6,612 bases of DNA from an uncultured bacterium (GTDB lineage Bacteria; Bacteroidota; Bacteroidia; Bacteroidales; JACABE01): assembly GCA_903911455.1 (NCBI GenBank), contig CAIWDQ010000089.1, forward strand, positions 1 through 6,612, in the 5' to 3' direction. Below, one piece after another: positions 1 through 5,898 of this stretch. A model generated the notes under the pieces. The model had not been told where the DNA came from, did no database searches, and saw only the letters and a program-made list of their open reading frames with translations. Positions within the stretch are counted from its first letter, which is position 1, and every line of letters begins with the position of its first letter. The position numbers were made by a program, and so were the translations under genes.

Positions 1-1029
1 AGAATTTTAGAAGTTAAGGATTCTCTTCTATATAAAAAAGATCCCAAAGCTTATGAAGCAGAAAAACAAAAAGAGCACATTGAGCATCAAAAAGAGTTAT
101 GGGATGAAGTTATAGCTGAGCATGAGGAAAAGAAGAAGAAAAGAGAAGAATACTTATTAGAATATGAAAATAATCTAATAAAATTATTAAAAGAATATTT
201 TGATAGTATTATTGAATTTGAAAAGCGAGACTTTAATCTTAATGTGGAACTTGAAAAAATTGTTAGTAATCTAATTGATGTTGAAACTTGGATTAAAATT
301 GAAGATAAACCATTTGTTTGTAGAATAGAACTATGTAATTTAGAACAAGATAGAATGGATGTTTTCTTAACAGATAATAATGATTATTCATATACAGCAA
401 CATTAAGATTTGATAAAACGGTTCTTATTACAGAGAATGTAATTAGAATTAATTCTAATGATGAATTACCAAAAAGTAAACCAGATTATGACATTTTAGC
501 TCAATTGTATGATATTGATTTAAGCTCAATAATAGATTGGGAATATAAAAATGAAACTGAACGTTTTGAACATGTTATTGATTATTTAGTTCCTATTTTT
601 AAAGCAGAAATAGAAAAAAAGAAACAAGAATATGTAGATAAAATAGAAAAAGAAGAAAAGGAAGAAAAAGAGAAAAAAGATAACTCTAACAATAATAATA
701 ATAATAATATGAAAATTAAAAAAGTTAAAAAAAGTCAAAATCCAAATGATTGGTATTTTGATGTCTTTGTATCAGATAGTAACGAAAGCTATCCTGAGCC
801 ATCAATGATTGCATTATCTGAAGATGGTAATGGATTAGATGATCAATTAGGGTCTCATAATTTACCACAACCTATTATTGATGCTTTAAATAGAGCAGGA
901 ATATTTGGTGATTCTGAAATGATGGAAGCTATATGGGAAGTTAATGATCCTGAAACTAAAACCAAAGAAGATATTATTAAAAGTATGGAAAAAGAAGGAT
1001 TCGAATATTCCGAAGGTATGCTTGGATAA
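1..1029 (+). CDS. Hypothetical charged multi-domain protein, 5' end outside window
   Basis: Function not recognised. The frame is open from base 1 to the TAA at 1027-1029 (342 codons here) and contains no in-frame ATG before 355, so the gene almost certainly starts upstream; the GTG at 244 is just a Val codon inside it. Window-residues 15-60 are Lys/Glu-rich and probably helical or coiled coil. Residues about 75-195 look like a globular alpha/beta domain, acidic and rich in Asp/Asn. Residues about 200-227 form a highly charged Lys/Glu helix, followed by seven Asn (230-236) and a C-terminal domain (237-342) that begins Met-Lys-Ile-Lys-Lys and ends in an acidic region. There is no signal peptide or membrane segment in the visible part, so it is probably cytoplasmic. 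A promoter follows the stop, so it seems to belong to an upstream transcription unit. The C-terminal 106 residues could also be made separately from the ATG at 709. Confidence 0.8.
   Translation, partial: RILEVKDSLLYKKDPKAYEAEKQKEHIEHQKELWDEVIAEHEEKKKKREEYLLEYENNLIKLLKEYFDSIIEFEKRDFNLNVELEKIVSNLIDVETWIKIEDKPFVCRIELCNLEQDRMDVFLTDNNDYSYTATLRFDKTVLITENVIRINSNDELPKSKPDYDILAQLYDIDLSSIIDWEYKNETERFEHVIDYLVPIFKAEIEKKKQEYVDKIEKEEKEEKEKKDNSNNNNNNNMKIKKVKKSQNPNDWYFDVFVSDSNESYPEPSMIALSEDGNGLDDQLGSHNLPQPIIDALNRAGIFGDSEMMEAIWEVNDPETKTKEDIIKSMEKEGFEYSEGMLG
691..708 (+). repeat. (AAT)6 trinucleotide microsatellite encoding poly-Asn
   Basis: Six perfect AAT units, preceded by AAC, give a run of seven Asn between the Lys/Glu-rich helix and the C-terminal domain of the first gene. 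Changes by whole units would alter linker length without breaking the frame. An in-frame ATG follows the last unit directly at 709. Confidence 0.9.
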
Positions 1030-1056
1030 TATTTTAAAAAAAAATATTCAAAAAAG

Positions 1057-1087
1057 TTTTTTTATAATAAAAAAAAAGTTATATTTG
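1057..1087 (+). promoter_or_regulatory. Predicted Bacteroidota-type sigma-A promoter P1
   Basis: TATATTTG at 1080-1087 matches the Bacteroidota -7 consensus TAnnTTTG exactly. A seven-T tract at 1057-1063 lies where the -33 element is expected, though it lacks the usual G. The spacing of 16 nt is nearly that of the second promoter in this window (15 nt), and both share the flanking string GTTATnTTTGTA. The transcript would start near 1092-1094, leaving an untranslated leader of about 47 nt before the ATG at 1140. The AT-rich background makes weak matches common, but the intergenic position and shared architecture support this one. Confidence 0.6.
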
Positions 1088-1139
1088 TAATCTTGTTAAG
1101 GTCACGATATTTGAACATAAATTAAATTAAAATAAAATA

Positions 1140-1313
1140 ATGAAAAAAGTATTTTTGGTGGTATTTTTAATATTTTTAGCTATATTTGCTGTGAAATATT
1201 TGCTTTTAGCAATAGTTTTCACGCTAAGAATATTTTTGACAATAAGTGCAACGGCACTTATAGGGTTTGTAATAGGTTATTTAGTAGGACGTTTATCAAA
1301 ATCAAAAAATTAA
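1140..1313 (+). CDS. 57-aa small membrane protein with two helices and a glycine zipper
   Basis: Function not recognised. The ORF runs from ATG 1140 to TAA 1311-1313. Two hydrophobic helices are visible: residues about 4-28 and about 32-52, separated by a turn around Thr28-Arg30. The second helix contains G42-xxx-G46-xxx-G50, a glycine zipper, which in other membrane proteins supports close helix packing and oligomerisation. The tail is basic (Arg-Leu-Ser-Lys-Ser-Lys-Asn) and, by the positive-inside rule, both ends (MKK and the tail) should be cytoplasmic. The start follows an A/T-only leader with no Shine-Dalgarno, like the other genes here. It is first after promoter P1 and ends 6 nt before the next ATG, so it is very likely co-transcribed with the two coiled-coil genes. 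Alternative views are a phage lysis or holin-like peptide or a small subunit of the neighbouring envelope complex; neither is shown. Confidence 0.75.
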   Translation: MKKVFLVVFLIFLAIFAVKYLLLAIVFTLRIFLTISATALIGFVIGYLVGRLSKSKN

Positions 1314-1319
1314 AAAACA

Positions 1320-2030
1320 ATGAGCTTCAGAGATGTATTTTTTACGAACGAAAATGAGACAAAGCCTAATGTGAAGGCTGAAACTCCAAAAGGTGCTACT
1401 TCGTTTCCAAGTGAAACTAAGTTTCCAACCAATTCACAAACATTTCCAACGAATAATGCTTTTCCAAGTAATGGATCAGTATTTAGTCCTAATCCAACAG
1501 TTGCACCTGTTAGTAATCCGTTCTTAGATAAAATTTTTGATGTTTATGATAAAGGATTTACTAAATTAAACCAACCAGGTTATGATTTCTTCGAATTTTT
1601 TAAAGCTGTAAGTAAAGGTGGCATTGACAATCCACAGGTTTATGAAATGGCATTAGAAATGGGTATAGCAATGGATAGTAATGTTTCTAAACAGTCATTA
1701 CTTAATCAAGCTGATTATTATATCACCGAACTAACAAAAGTACATTCTGGATTTAGTTCTGATGGTCAAAGTAAAATTACAGATTTAACCAATAAGAAAA
1801 ATTCAGAAACCAATTCTTTGGTTACAGAAATTAGTTCTTTAAAACAGCAATTAGAATCTATTCAGAATCAAATTAGAACAAAAGAAAGTTCACTTGCTGA
1901 AATTGGTGACAAATATCAACCAGACATTAATGATATTGGATATAAATTATCAGCAAATGATATGGTTAAGGACAAGTTCGTTACAAATATAAACAAGGTA
2001 AAATCAAATATTTCAAACAATTTAAAATAA
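1320..2030 (+). CDS. Soluble coiled-coil protein with N-terminal Phe-Pro-Ser/Thr repeat region
   Basis: Function not recognised. The 236-aa product has no signal peptide or membrane helix, so it is probably cytoplasmic. Residues 1-65 are low complexity and disordered, with four FP[S/T] units at residues 29, 35, 42 and 48 and a degenerate fifth. Residues 66-145 look like a compact helical domain beginning Asn-Pro-Phe-Leu-Asp-Lys and containing aromatic helices (YDFFEFFKAV). Residues about 152-197 are a coiled coil with regular hydrophobic spacing (Ile/Leu/Val). The C-terminus, 200-236, is polar and Lys/Asn-rich. The ATG at 1320 lies 6 nt after the 57-aa gene and the stop is 15 nt before the next ATG, so the three form one operon. 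Its partner is plausibly the membrane-anchored coiled-coil protein encoded next. A scaffold or adaptor role is inference only. Confidence 0.85.
   Translation: MSFRDVFFTNENETKPNVKAETPKGATSFPSETKFPTNSQTFPTNNAFPSNGSVFSPNPTVAPVSNPFLDKIFDVYDKGFTKLNQPGYDFFEFFKAVSKGGIDNPQVYEMALEMGIAMDSNVSKQSLLNQADYYITELTKVHSGFSSDGQSKITDLTNKKNSETNSLVTEISSLKQQLESIQNQIRTKESSLAEIGDKYQPDINDIGYKLSANDMVKDKFVTNINKVKSNISNNLK
1404..1467 (+). repeat. Degenerate in-frame repeat with TTTCCAA core
   Basis: The heptamer TTTCCAA recurs in the same reading frame at 1404, 1422, 1443 and 1461 (spacings 18, 21 and 18 nt). Each copy encodes Phe-Pro-Ser or Phe-Pro-Thr within units of six to seven residues rich in Asn, Thr and Ser. The bases between cores diverge, so this is an old or selected short-motif array rather than a recent duplication. 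Confidence 0.75.
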
Positions 2031-2045
2031 AAAAAACTAAAAATT

Positions 2046-3149
2046 ATGGCAGATTTAAACGGTTCATTAAGTAAGTATCCTGTATTCAAACATTTTGATT
2101 CAAGTCAAATTGTAAATAAGGTAAATTCATTCACTCCAGGTCAAAGAAATTTGTTTTGGATTATCACAGCAGTCATAGCAGTTGCTTTAGCTGGCTCTTT
2201 TTGGCATTATGCTTTACCAACTATAATGGTAAAATTAGGTCAAGCTATTGCCTTAGTAGGCACTGTTATTATTTATGGTGCACTTATAATTCTTGCACCA
2301 GTTATTATTAAAGCGTTAAAATTATTTGCAACAGCTTTACATAAACTATTAGTCGAAAGTGATCCTTTCACAGAATTGGCTGAACAATTGAAAAAAATGT
2401 TACAGAACCAAAGGGACGTCAGATCATCAACTGGTACAATTCAAGGAATTCAGACGGATGCAGAAGTTGAAGCAGATAAAAATGAACAAGACGCAAAGAA
2501 ACTTCAATCTGCTATTTTAAGGCTCAACGATAAAGCTAAATCATTGAAAGATAAAATGGATGCTATGTTAAAAACTGGTGCATCAGTTCAAGGATCTGAT
2601 GAATATATTAATACAAAAATTGATTTTGATAAAGCGGTATCTGAAAGTCAACGTATTTCTTTCCAACTCACACAATCAAAAGATTTTGTCCAAAAATATG
2701 GTAGTCGTGCTGCAATTATGAAGAAAACTGTTCAAAAATTAAAAATGGTTGATGCGGCATTAGATATTAAGGTTTTAGATTTTCAAGCAACAATTGAAAT
2801 GCTACAAAAAGATTATAACTTTGCTGAAGAAACTAAGAAAGCAACAGATAAAGCTAAACGGGCATTAGGTATTGAGAAGCAAATTGAAGTTCAATGGGCT
2901 CTTGATGCTGTAACAGCTACAATTGCATCTGATATTGCAATTACCGCAGGTAATTTAAAAGATATTGATGCTCTTACAAAGAACTACACACTTGATAGTG
3001 ATGAACTATATGAAAATCTTGAAGTATTATCAAATAACATCAGAATTGGTAATGATGTTGTTCCTGAAGCTAAACAATATAGAAATCCTGAGTATAAGCT
3101 TACTTCAGATGATAAATTAAAAAGTGGTGGATTTGGTGATATTTTTTAA
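2046..3149 (+). CDS. Membrane-anchored coiled-coil protein, two N-terminal transmembrane helices
   Basis: Function not recognised. The 367-aa product has a short polar N-terminus (1-34), a hydrophobic helix at about 36-57, a second at about 66-92, and then a long soluble alpha-helical region (about 95-330). Helical segments around 105-123, 140-176, 190-240 and 243-275 are rich in Lys, Asp, Glu, Gln and Ala with coiled-coil-like spacing. The C-terminus (331-367) is extended and polar, ending Ser-Gly-Gly-Phe-Gly-Asp-Ile-Phe. With two spans and a Lys-containing end to the second helix, the large helical domain is most simply placed in the cytoplasm. It follows the soluble coiled-coil gene by 15 nt and is the last gene before promoter P2. 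The elongated helical hairpin look is vaguely like PspA/ESCRT-III-type proteins, but I see no diagnostic motif. It could organise the membrane around the adjacent ABC complex. Confidence 0.88.
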   Translation: MADLNGSLSKYPVFKHFDSSQIVNKVNSFTPGQRNLFWIITAVIAVALAGSFWHYALPTIMVKLGQAIALVGTVIIYGALIILAPVIIKALKLFATALHKLLVESDPFTELAEQLKKMLQNQRDVRSSTGTIQGIQTDAEVEADKNEQDAKKLQSAILRLNDKAKSLKDKMDAMLKTGASVQGSDEYINTKIDFDKAVSESQRISFQLTQSKDFVQKYGSRAAIMKKTVQKLKMVDAALDIKVLDFQATIEMLQKDYNFAEETKKATDKAKRALGIEKQIEVQWALDAVTATIASDIAITAGNLKDIDALTKNYTLDSDELYENLEVLSNNIRIGNDVVPEAKQYRNPEYKLTSDDKLKSGGFGDIF

Positions 3150-3156
3150 TTATTTA

Positions 3157-3186
3157 TTTTTTTATGTGGAAAATATGTTATCTTTG
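3157..3186 (+). promoter_or_regulatory. Predicted Bacteroidota-type sigma-A promoter P2
   Basis: TATCTTTG at 3179-3186 fits TAnnTTTG exactly, with a seven-T tract at 3157-3163 in the -33 region and 15 nt between them. It matches P1 in layout and in the GTTATnTTTGTA string. The predicted start is near 3191-3193, giving an untranslated leader of about 70 nt before the ATG at 3262 that begins with a perfect hairpin. No convincing terminator separates it from the preceding gene, so read-through from P1 is also possible. Confidence 0.65.
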
Positions 3187-3193
3187 TATAAAT

Positions 3194-3214
3194 GTATTTT
3201 CTACATGAAAATAC
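3194..3214 (+). promoter_or_regulatory. Perfect 8-bp hairpin at the predicted 5' end of the P2 transcript
   Basis: GTATTTTC (3194-3201) and GAAAATAC (3207-3214) are exact reverse complements around the 5-nt loop TACAT. The hairpin begins 8 nt after the -7 element, where transcription should start. That position suits either an mRNA 5'-end stabiliser or a DNA operator next to the promoter. An 8-bp AT-rich stem alone can occur by chance; the position is what makes it notable. Confidence 0.4.
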
Positions 3215-3261
3215 TAAAAAACTATGAATTATTAATAATAAATTTTAAAAACAAGTAAAAA

Positions 3262-5115
3262 ATGGGAGCAATTTTAAAAATGAAAGGATTGACCACAATT
3301 TCAGAAGTACTTATTGTGGGTGTTGTTTTAGGTGTAATCTTAGGTGCAATTGTAATGTTTGCTCCAGGATTAATGGTCACCAAATCTAAACAGTTGTCAG
3401 GTTTGACAATTAGTAAAGACAAAATCAATAACGTGACAAAAGGCGTTATGATTGCACTTCCTTCAAAAGAGAGTAGTGTTAAAGATGCAGTTTGGAATGA
3501 GGATTTATCTTCAAAAGTTTCAGGACAGCCATTAACTCGTATTGCAGAATACGCTTGGAATTGTAATAGTGGTATGATAGCTGCACTCGGTGGACCAAGA
3601 ACTACAAAAGGTTCATTAATGGAAGCATCTGGGGTTAATCTTGAAATTGTTAGGCTTGATGGTGTTGGGGATTTACGTAATATGCAATTAAAATTCGTTG
3701 AAGAACTTTCTAACGGTAAAGAATTTCCAGAATCCGACAAATCAGCGTTTGCAGTTTCTATTATGGGTGATGGTGTGCCATTTTATATTGCAACCACACA
3801 GCAATCATTAGATGATAAATTTGGAAAAGGAAAATACCACGTTCAGGCAATCGGTGCAATAGGTATGTCAGATGGTGAAGATAAATTAGTTGGACCTGCT
3901 GAATGGAAGAAAAATCCTCAACTTATGAGAGGATCATTAATATCTTCTGTTATTGGTGACGGTGACTGGGTTGTTGCAATAAATTTCGCTTTCGCAAATA
4001 ATATTCCTGTAAATCCTGACGTTAAAACATATGATGCTAATGCAGTAAACTTTACACCATCTGAAAATGATGATTATATTAACTCTATTAAAGAACTTAT
4101 TAAATCTCAAGTAACAGGTTTTACTATACCTTTGAAAGAAGTTATTAATGGTAAATTAACAGGAAAAACAGTTAATGTTAAAATTAATGGTGGAACTACT
4201 TGGACACCTGGTGATAAAATAGCATTTGATGCATTAAAAGGATATACAGATGTTGTATCAACAAAAGATTTTACAAATCAGATGGCAACCACACTTGTTG
4301 TAGTAAAAGAATGGGCATTACAACATGAAAAAATTGTGATTTCAATTTTGAAAAACTCATATGTAGCTTGTAATCAGATTAAACAATATGACGAATGGGC
4401 AATTTTTGCATCAAAAGCTGTTTGTAAAACATATAACTTTGAAACTCCAAAATATTGGTATGATTTATTCAAAGGAATTAGAAAAACTGATAACACTACT
4501 GGAATTGAGTATAATATTGGTGGTTCAAGGGTATTAAATTATGCAGACGCATTACAATATTATGGTATTACTGATGGAGTAAATAGGTATAAGGAAGTTT
4601 ATAATCAAATATCAGGTTACTTAACAGAATTGAATCCTGGTGGTTTTAATGAATCTGTTAAAGGTGGAGTTGTTCCTTACGAAGATGCAGTAAATCTATA
4701 TTTCATCAAATCAATTAATGATATTGATGCAGGCACAACTAAGAAAATTGACTATTCTGGATCTAAAAATGTTGTATTAGCAACAGGCGAATGGCACATA
4801 AATTTCGCAACTGGCTCAACAGCAATTAGTGGTTCAACAAAAGATTTGGAAACTATATATGGCTTATTAATTCAAGCTGAAGAAACTAAAGTTAAAATTA
4901 TTGGTCATACAGATAATGTTGGTAATCCAAACTCAAATGTTATACTATCAGAAGGAAGAGCAAATTCAGTTAAAAACTGGCTTGTCAACAAAGGTTTGCC
5001 AGAAAAAAGATTTCAATTTGTAGATGGTAAAGGTGATAAAGAACCAATTGCATCTAATGATACAAACACAGGTAAGGCTCAAAATCGCAGATGCGAAATA
5101 ACTATCTTAAAATAA
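3262..5115 (+). CDS. Membrane-anchored solute-binding domain fused to OmpA-type peptidoglycan-binding domain
   Basis: The 617-aa product probably sits in the periplasm, anchored by one uncleaved helix (about 12-36) that carries G20-xxx-G24-xxx-G28; there is no lipobox. Residues about 88-480 resemble a type-2 periplasmic-binding fold of the TauA/NrtA/NMT1 sort: the GG-x-R-TTKGS segment at 110-118, the GDGDW loop at 232-236, and STKDF followed by a helix-rich region at 333-400. Residues about 508-617 are a clear OmpA C-terminal domain: GHTDNVG at 548-554, LSEGRA at 562-567 and a closing NRRCEI. D551 and R566, which in this family bind the diaminopimelate of peptidoglycan, are present. The permease starts 7 nt downstream, so it should be the binding component of that transporter. 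Automated annotation sometimes calls such fusions phosphate-binding; I see nothing fixing the ligand. ATG 3262 is chosen, but ATG 3280 (Met7) is possible and leaves the anchor intact. Confidence 0.88.
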   Translation: MGAILKMKGLTTISEVLIVGVVLGVILGAIVMFAPGLMVTKSKQLSGLTISKDKINNVTKGVMIALPSKESSVKDAVWNEDLSSKVSGQPLTRIAEYAWNCNSGMIAALGGPRTTKGSLMEASGVNLEIVRLDGVGDLRNMQLKFVEELSNGKEFPESDKSAFAVSIMGDGVPFYIATTQQSLDDKFGKGKYHVQAIGAIGMSDGEDKLVGPAEWKKNPQLMRGSLISSVIGDGDWVVAINFAFANNIPVNPDVKTYDANAVNFTPSENDDYINSIKELIKSQVTGFTIPLKEVINGKLTGKTVNVKINGGTTWTPGDKIAFDALKGYTDVVSTKDFTNQMATTLVVVKEWALQHEKIVISILKNSYVACNQIKQYDEWAIFASKAVCKTYNFETPKYWYDLFKGIRKTDNTTGIEYNIGGSRVLNYADALQYYGITDGVNRYKEVYNQISGYLTELNPGGFNESVKGGVVPYEDAVNLYFIKSINDIDAGTTKKIDYSGSKNVVLATGEWHINFATGSTAISGSTKDLETIYGLLIQAEETKVKIIGHTDNVGNPNSNVILSEGRANSVKNWLVNKGLPEKRFQFVDGKGDKEPIASNDTNTGKAQNRRCEITILK

Positions 5116-5122
5116 TATTTAT

Positions 5123-5893
5123 ATGACAGGTATTTTAAGACCTTTTGAAAAAGTAAATAATAAAACAAATCTAACCATCCGAATGGGATGGTTAGTTTGT
5201 TTAATCTTAATATGGTTTGGTTCGAGTTTTGGTCAAACTCATTTATTTCCAACACCATTACAAGTATTATCAGGATTTAGTACATTATGGTCAGAAGGAT
5301 TAGTAGTTCATATTGGTAGTTCATTAGCATTGTGTTTTCAAGCTGTTTTATATTCAGTTGTAATATCACTAATATTTTGTTACTTATCACCATTACCATT
5401 ACTAAAACCAATAGCAAGTACAATATCAAAATTTAGATATTTACCATTAGCAGGTATCGCATTCTATCTATCTATTATTATAACTAGTGCAAGAACATTA
5501 CAAGTATGGGTATTGGTTGTTTTCATGAGTACATTTTTTATAACATCAATTCTATCTGTAATTAATGAAATACCAGAAGAAGAATTTGATCATGCAAAAA
5601 CATTAGGCTGCACAAGATGGGAAATGCTTTTAGAAGTACTTATTAAAGGTAGATTTGATTATGTAATTGAAAGTATAAGACAAAATCTTGCAATAGTATG
5701 GATGATGTTAATTGCAGTAGAAAGTATATTGGCTGCTGCAGGTGGGTTAGGATTTTTAATCAAAAATTCAGATAAACTTGGTAACCAAGGTAGAGTTATC
5801 GCATTACAAATAATAATATTAGCAATAGGAATCTTATTAGATTTTATTTTGACTAAGACAAGAAAAATAATTTTCAGATTTTCTAAAATTTAA
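5123..5893 (+). CDS. ABC transporter permease, TauC/SsuC-like
   Basis: The 256-aa inner-membrane product fits the usual size of the aliphatic sulfonate/taurine/nitrate-type permeases (BPD_transp_1). Six hydrophobic segments are visible at about 21-37, 62-90, 106-122, 126-147, 189-212 and 225-244. The segment LFPTPLQVL at 41-49 corresponds to the family's pre-TM2 'P-x-x-V' region. The EAA coupling loop lies at about 153-176 (EEFDHAKTLGCTRWEML...); its Gly162 is conserved, while the usual Pro near the end is replaced, by Gly176. The later AAAGGLGFLI stretch (204-213) is also typical. It begins 7 nt after the OmpA-fusion gene and ends 5 nt before the ATPase start, so the three are co-transcribed. 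The transported substrate cannot be read from sequence. ATG 5123 gives a 20-residue polar N-terminus; the in-frame ATG at 5183 (Met21) would begin right at TM1 and is a real alternative because a strong hairpin surrounds it. Confidence 0.92.
   Translation: MTGILRPFEKVNNKTNLTIRMGWLVCLILIWFGSSFGQTHLFPTPLQVLSGFSTLWSEGLVVHIGSSLALCFQAVLYSVVISLIFCYLSPLPLLKPIASTISKFRYLPLAGIAFYLSIIITSARTLQVWVLVVFMSTFFITSILSVINEIPEEEFDHAKTLGCTRWEMLLEVLIKGRFDYVIESIRQNLAIVWMMLIAVESILAAAGGLGFLIKNSDKLGNQGRVIALQIIILAIGILLDFILTKTRKIIFRFSKI
5163..5202 (+). promoter_or_regulatory. Strong 17-bp hairpin in the early permease gene, candidate attenuator
   Basis: CTAACCATCC (5171-5180) pairs perfectly with GGATGGTTAG (5186-5195) around the 5-nt loop GAATG. 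After one bulged T at 5170, AAACAAA (5163-5169) pairs with TTTGTTT (5196-5202), for 17 bp in total. The 3' arm is T-rich, as in an intrinsic terminator, and the upper stem is unusually GC-rich for this window. The loop holds the in-frame ATG at 5183-5185. It lies 48 nt after the binding-protein stop. In many transporter operons hairpins between binding-protein and permease genes protect the upstream mRNA and lower permease expression; that role is inferred here. A second small stem (GAGTTT 5224-5229, AAACTC 5235-5240) follows. Confidence 0.55.
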
Positions 5894-5898
5894 ATAAA

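Noticed and set aside
244..246. GTG as the start of the first gene
   Set aside because: The same frame is open and protein-like (Lys/Glu-rich helix) back to base 1, so this GTG reads as an internal Val codon of a gene entering from upstream.
1028..1048. AATATTTT/AAAATATT inverted repeat after the first gene, as a terminator
   Set aside because: The stem is pure A/T with a five-A loop in an A/T-only region; it would be unstable, and such repeats are expected there by chance. The T tract beyond fits better as part of promoter P1.
1150..1236. Further TAnnTTTG matches such as 1150-1157 and 1229-1236
   Set aside because: They fall within Phe/Leu codons of the 57-aa membrane protein, lack a paired upstream element, and are expected from its base composition.
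1242..1261. Perfect hairpin ATAAGTGC-AACG-GCACTTAT
   Set aside because: It is an 8-bp stem within the coding sequence of the 57-aa protein. One such stem per window is close to chance, and nothing about its position suggests a function.
3222..3740. 172-codon open frame on the minus strand
   Set aside because: It lies opposite the strongly supported OmpA-fusion gene and its promoter leader, has no recognisable domain and no upstream promoter; it is an antisense shadow.
3956..3967. Tandem GGTGAC repeat
   Set aside because: It is only two copies and encodes the GDGD loop of the binding domain, so protein function explains it.
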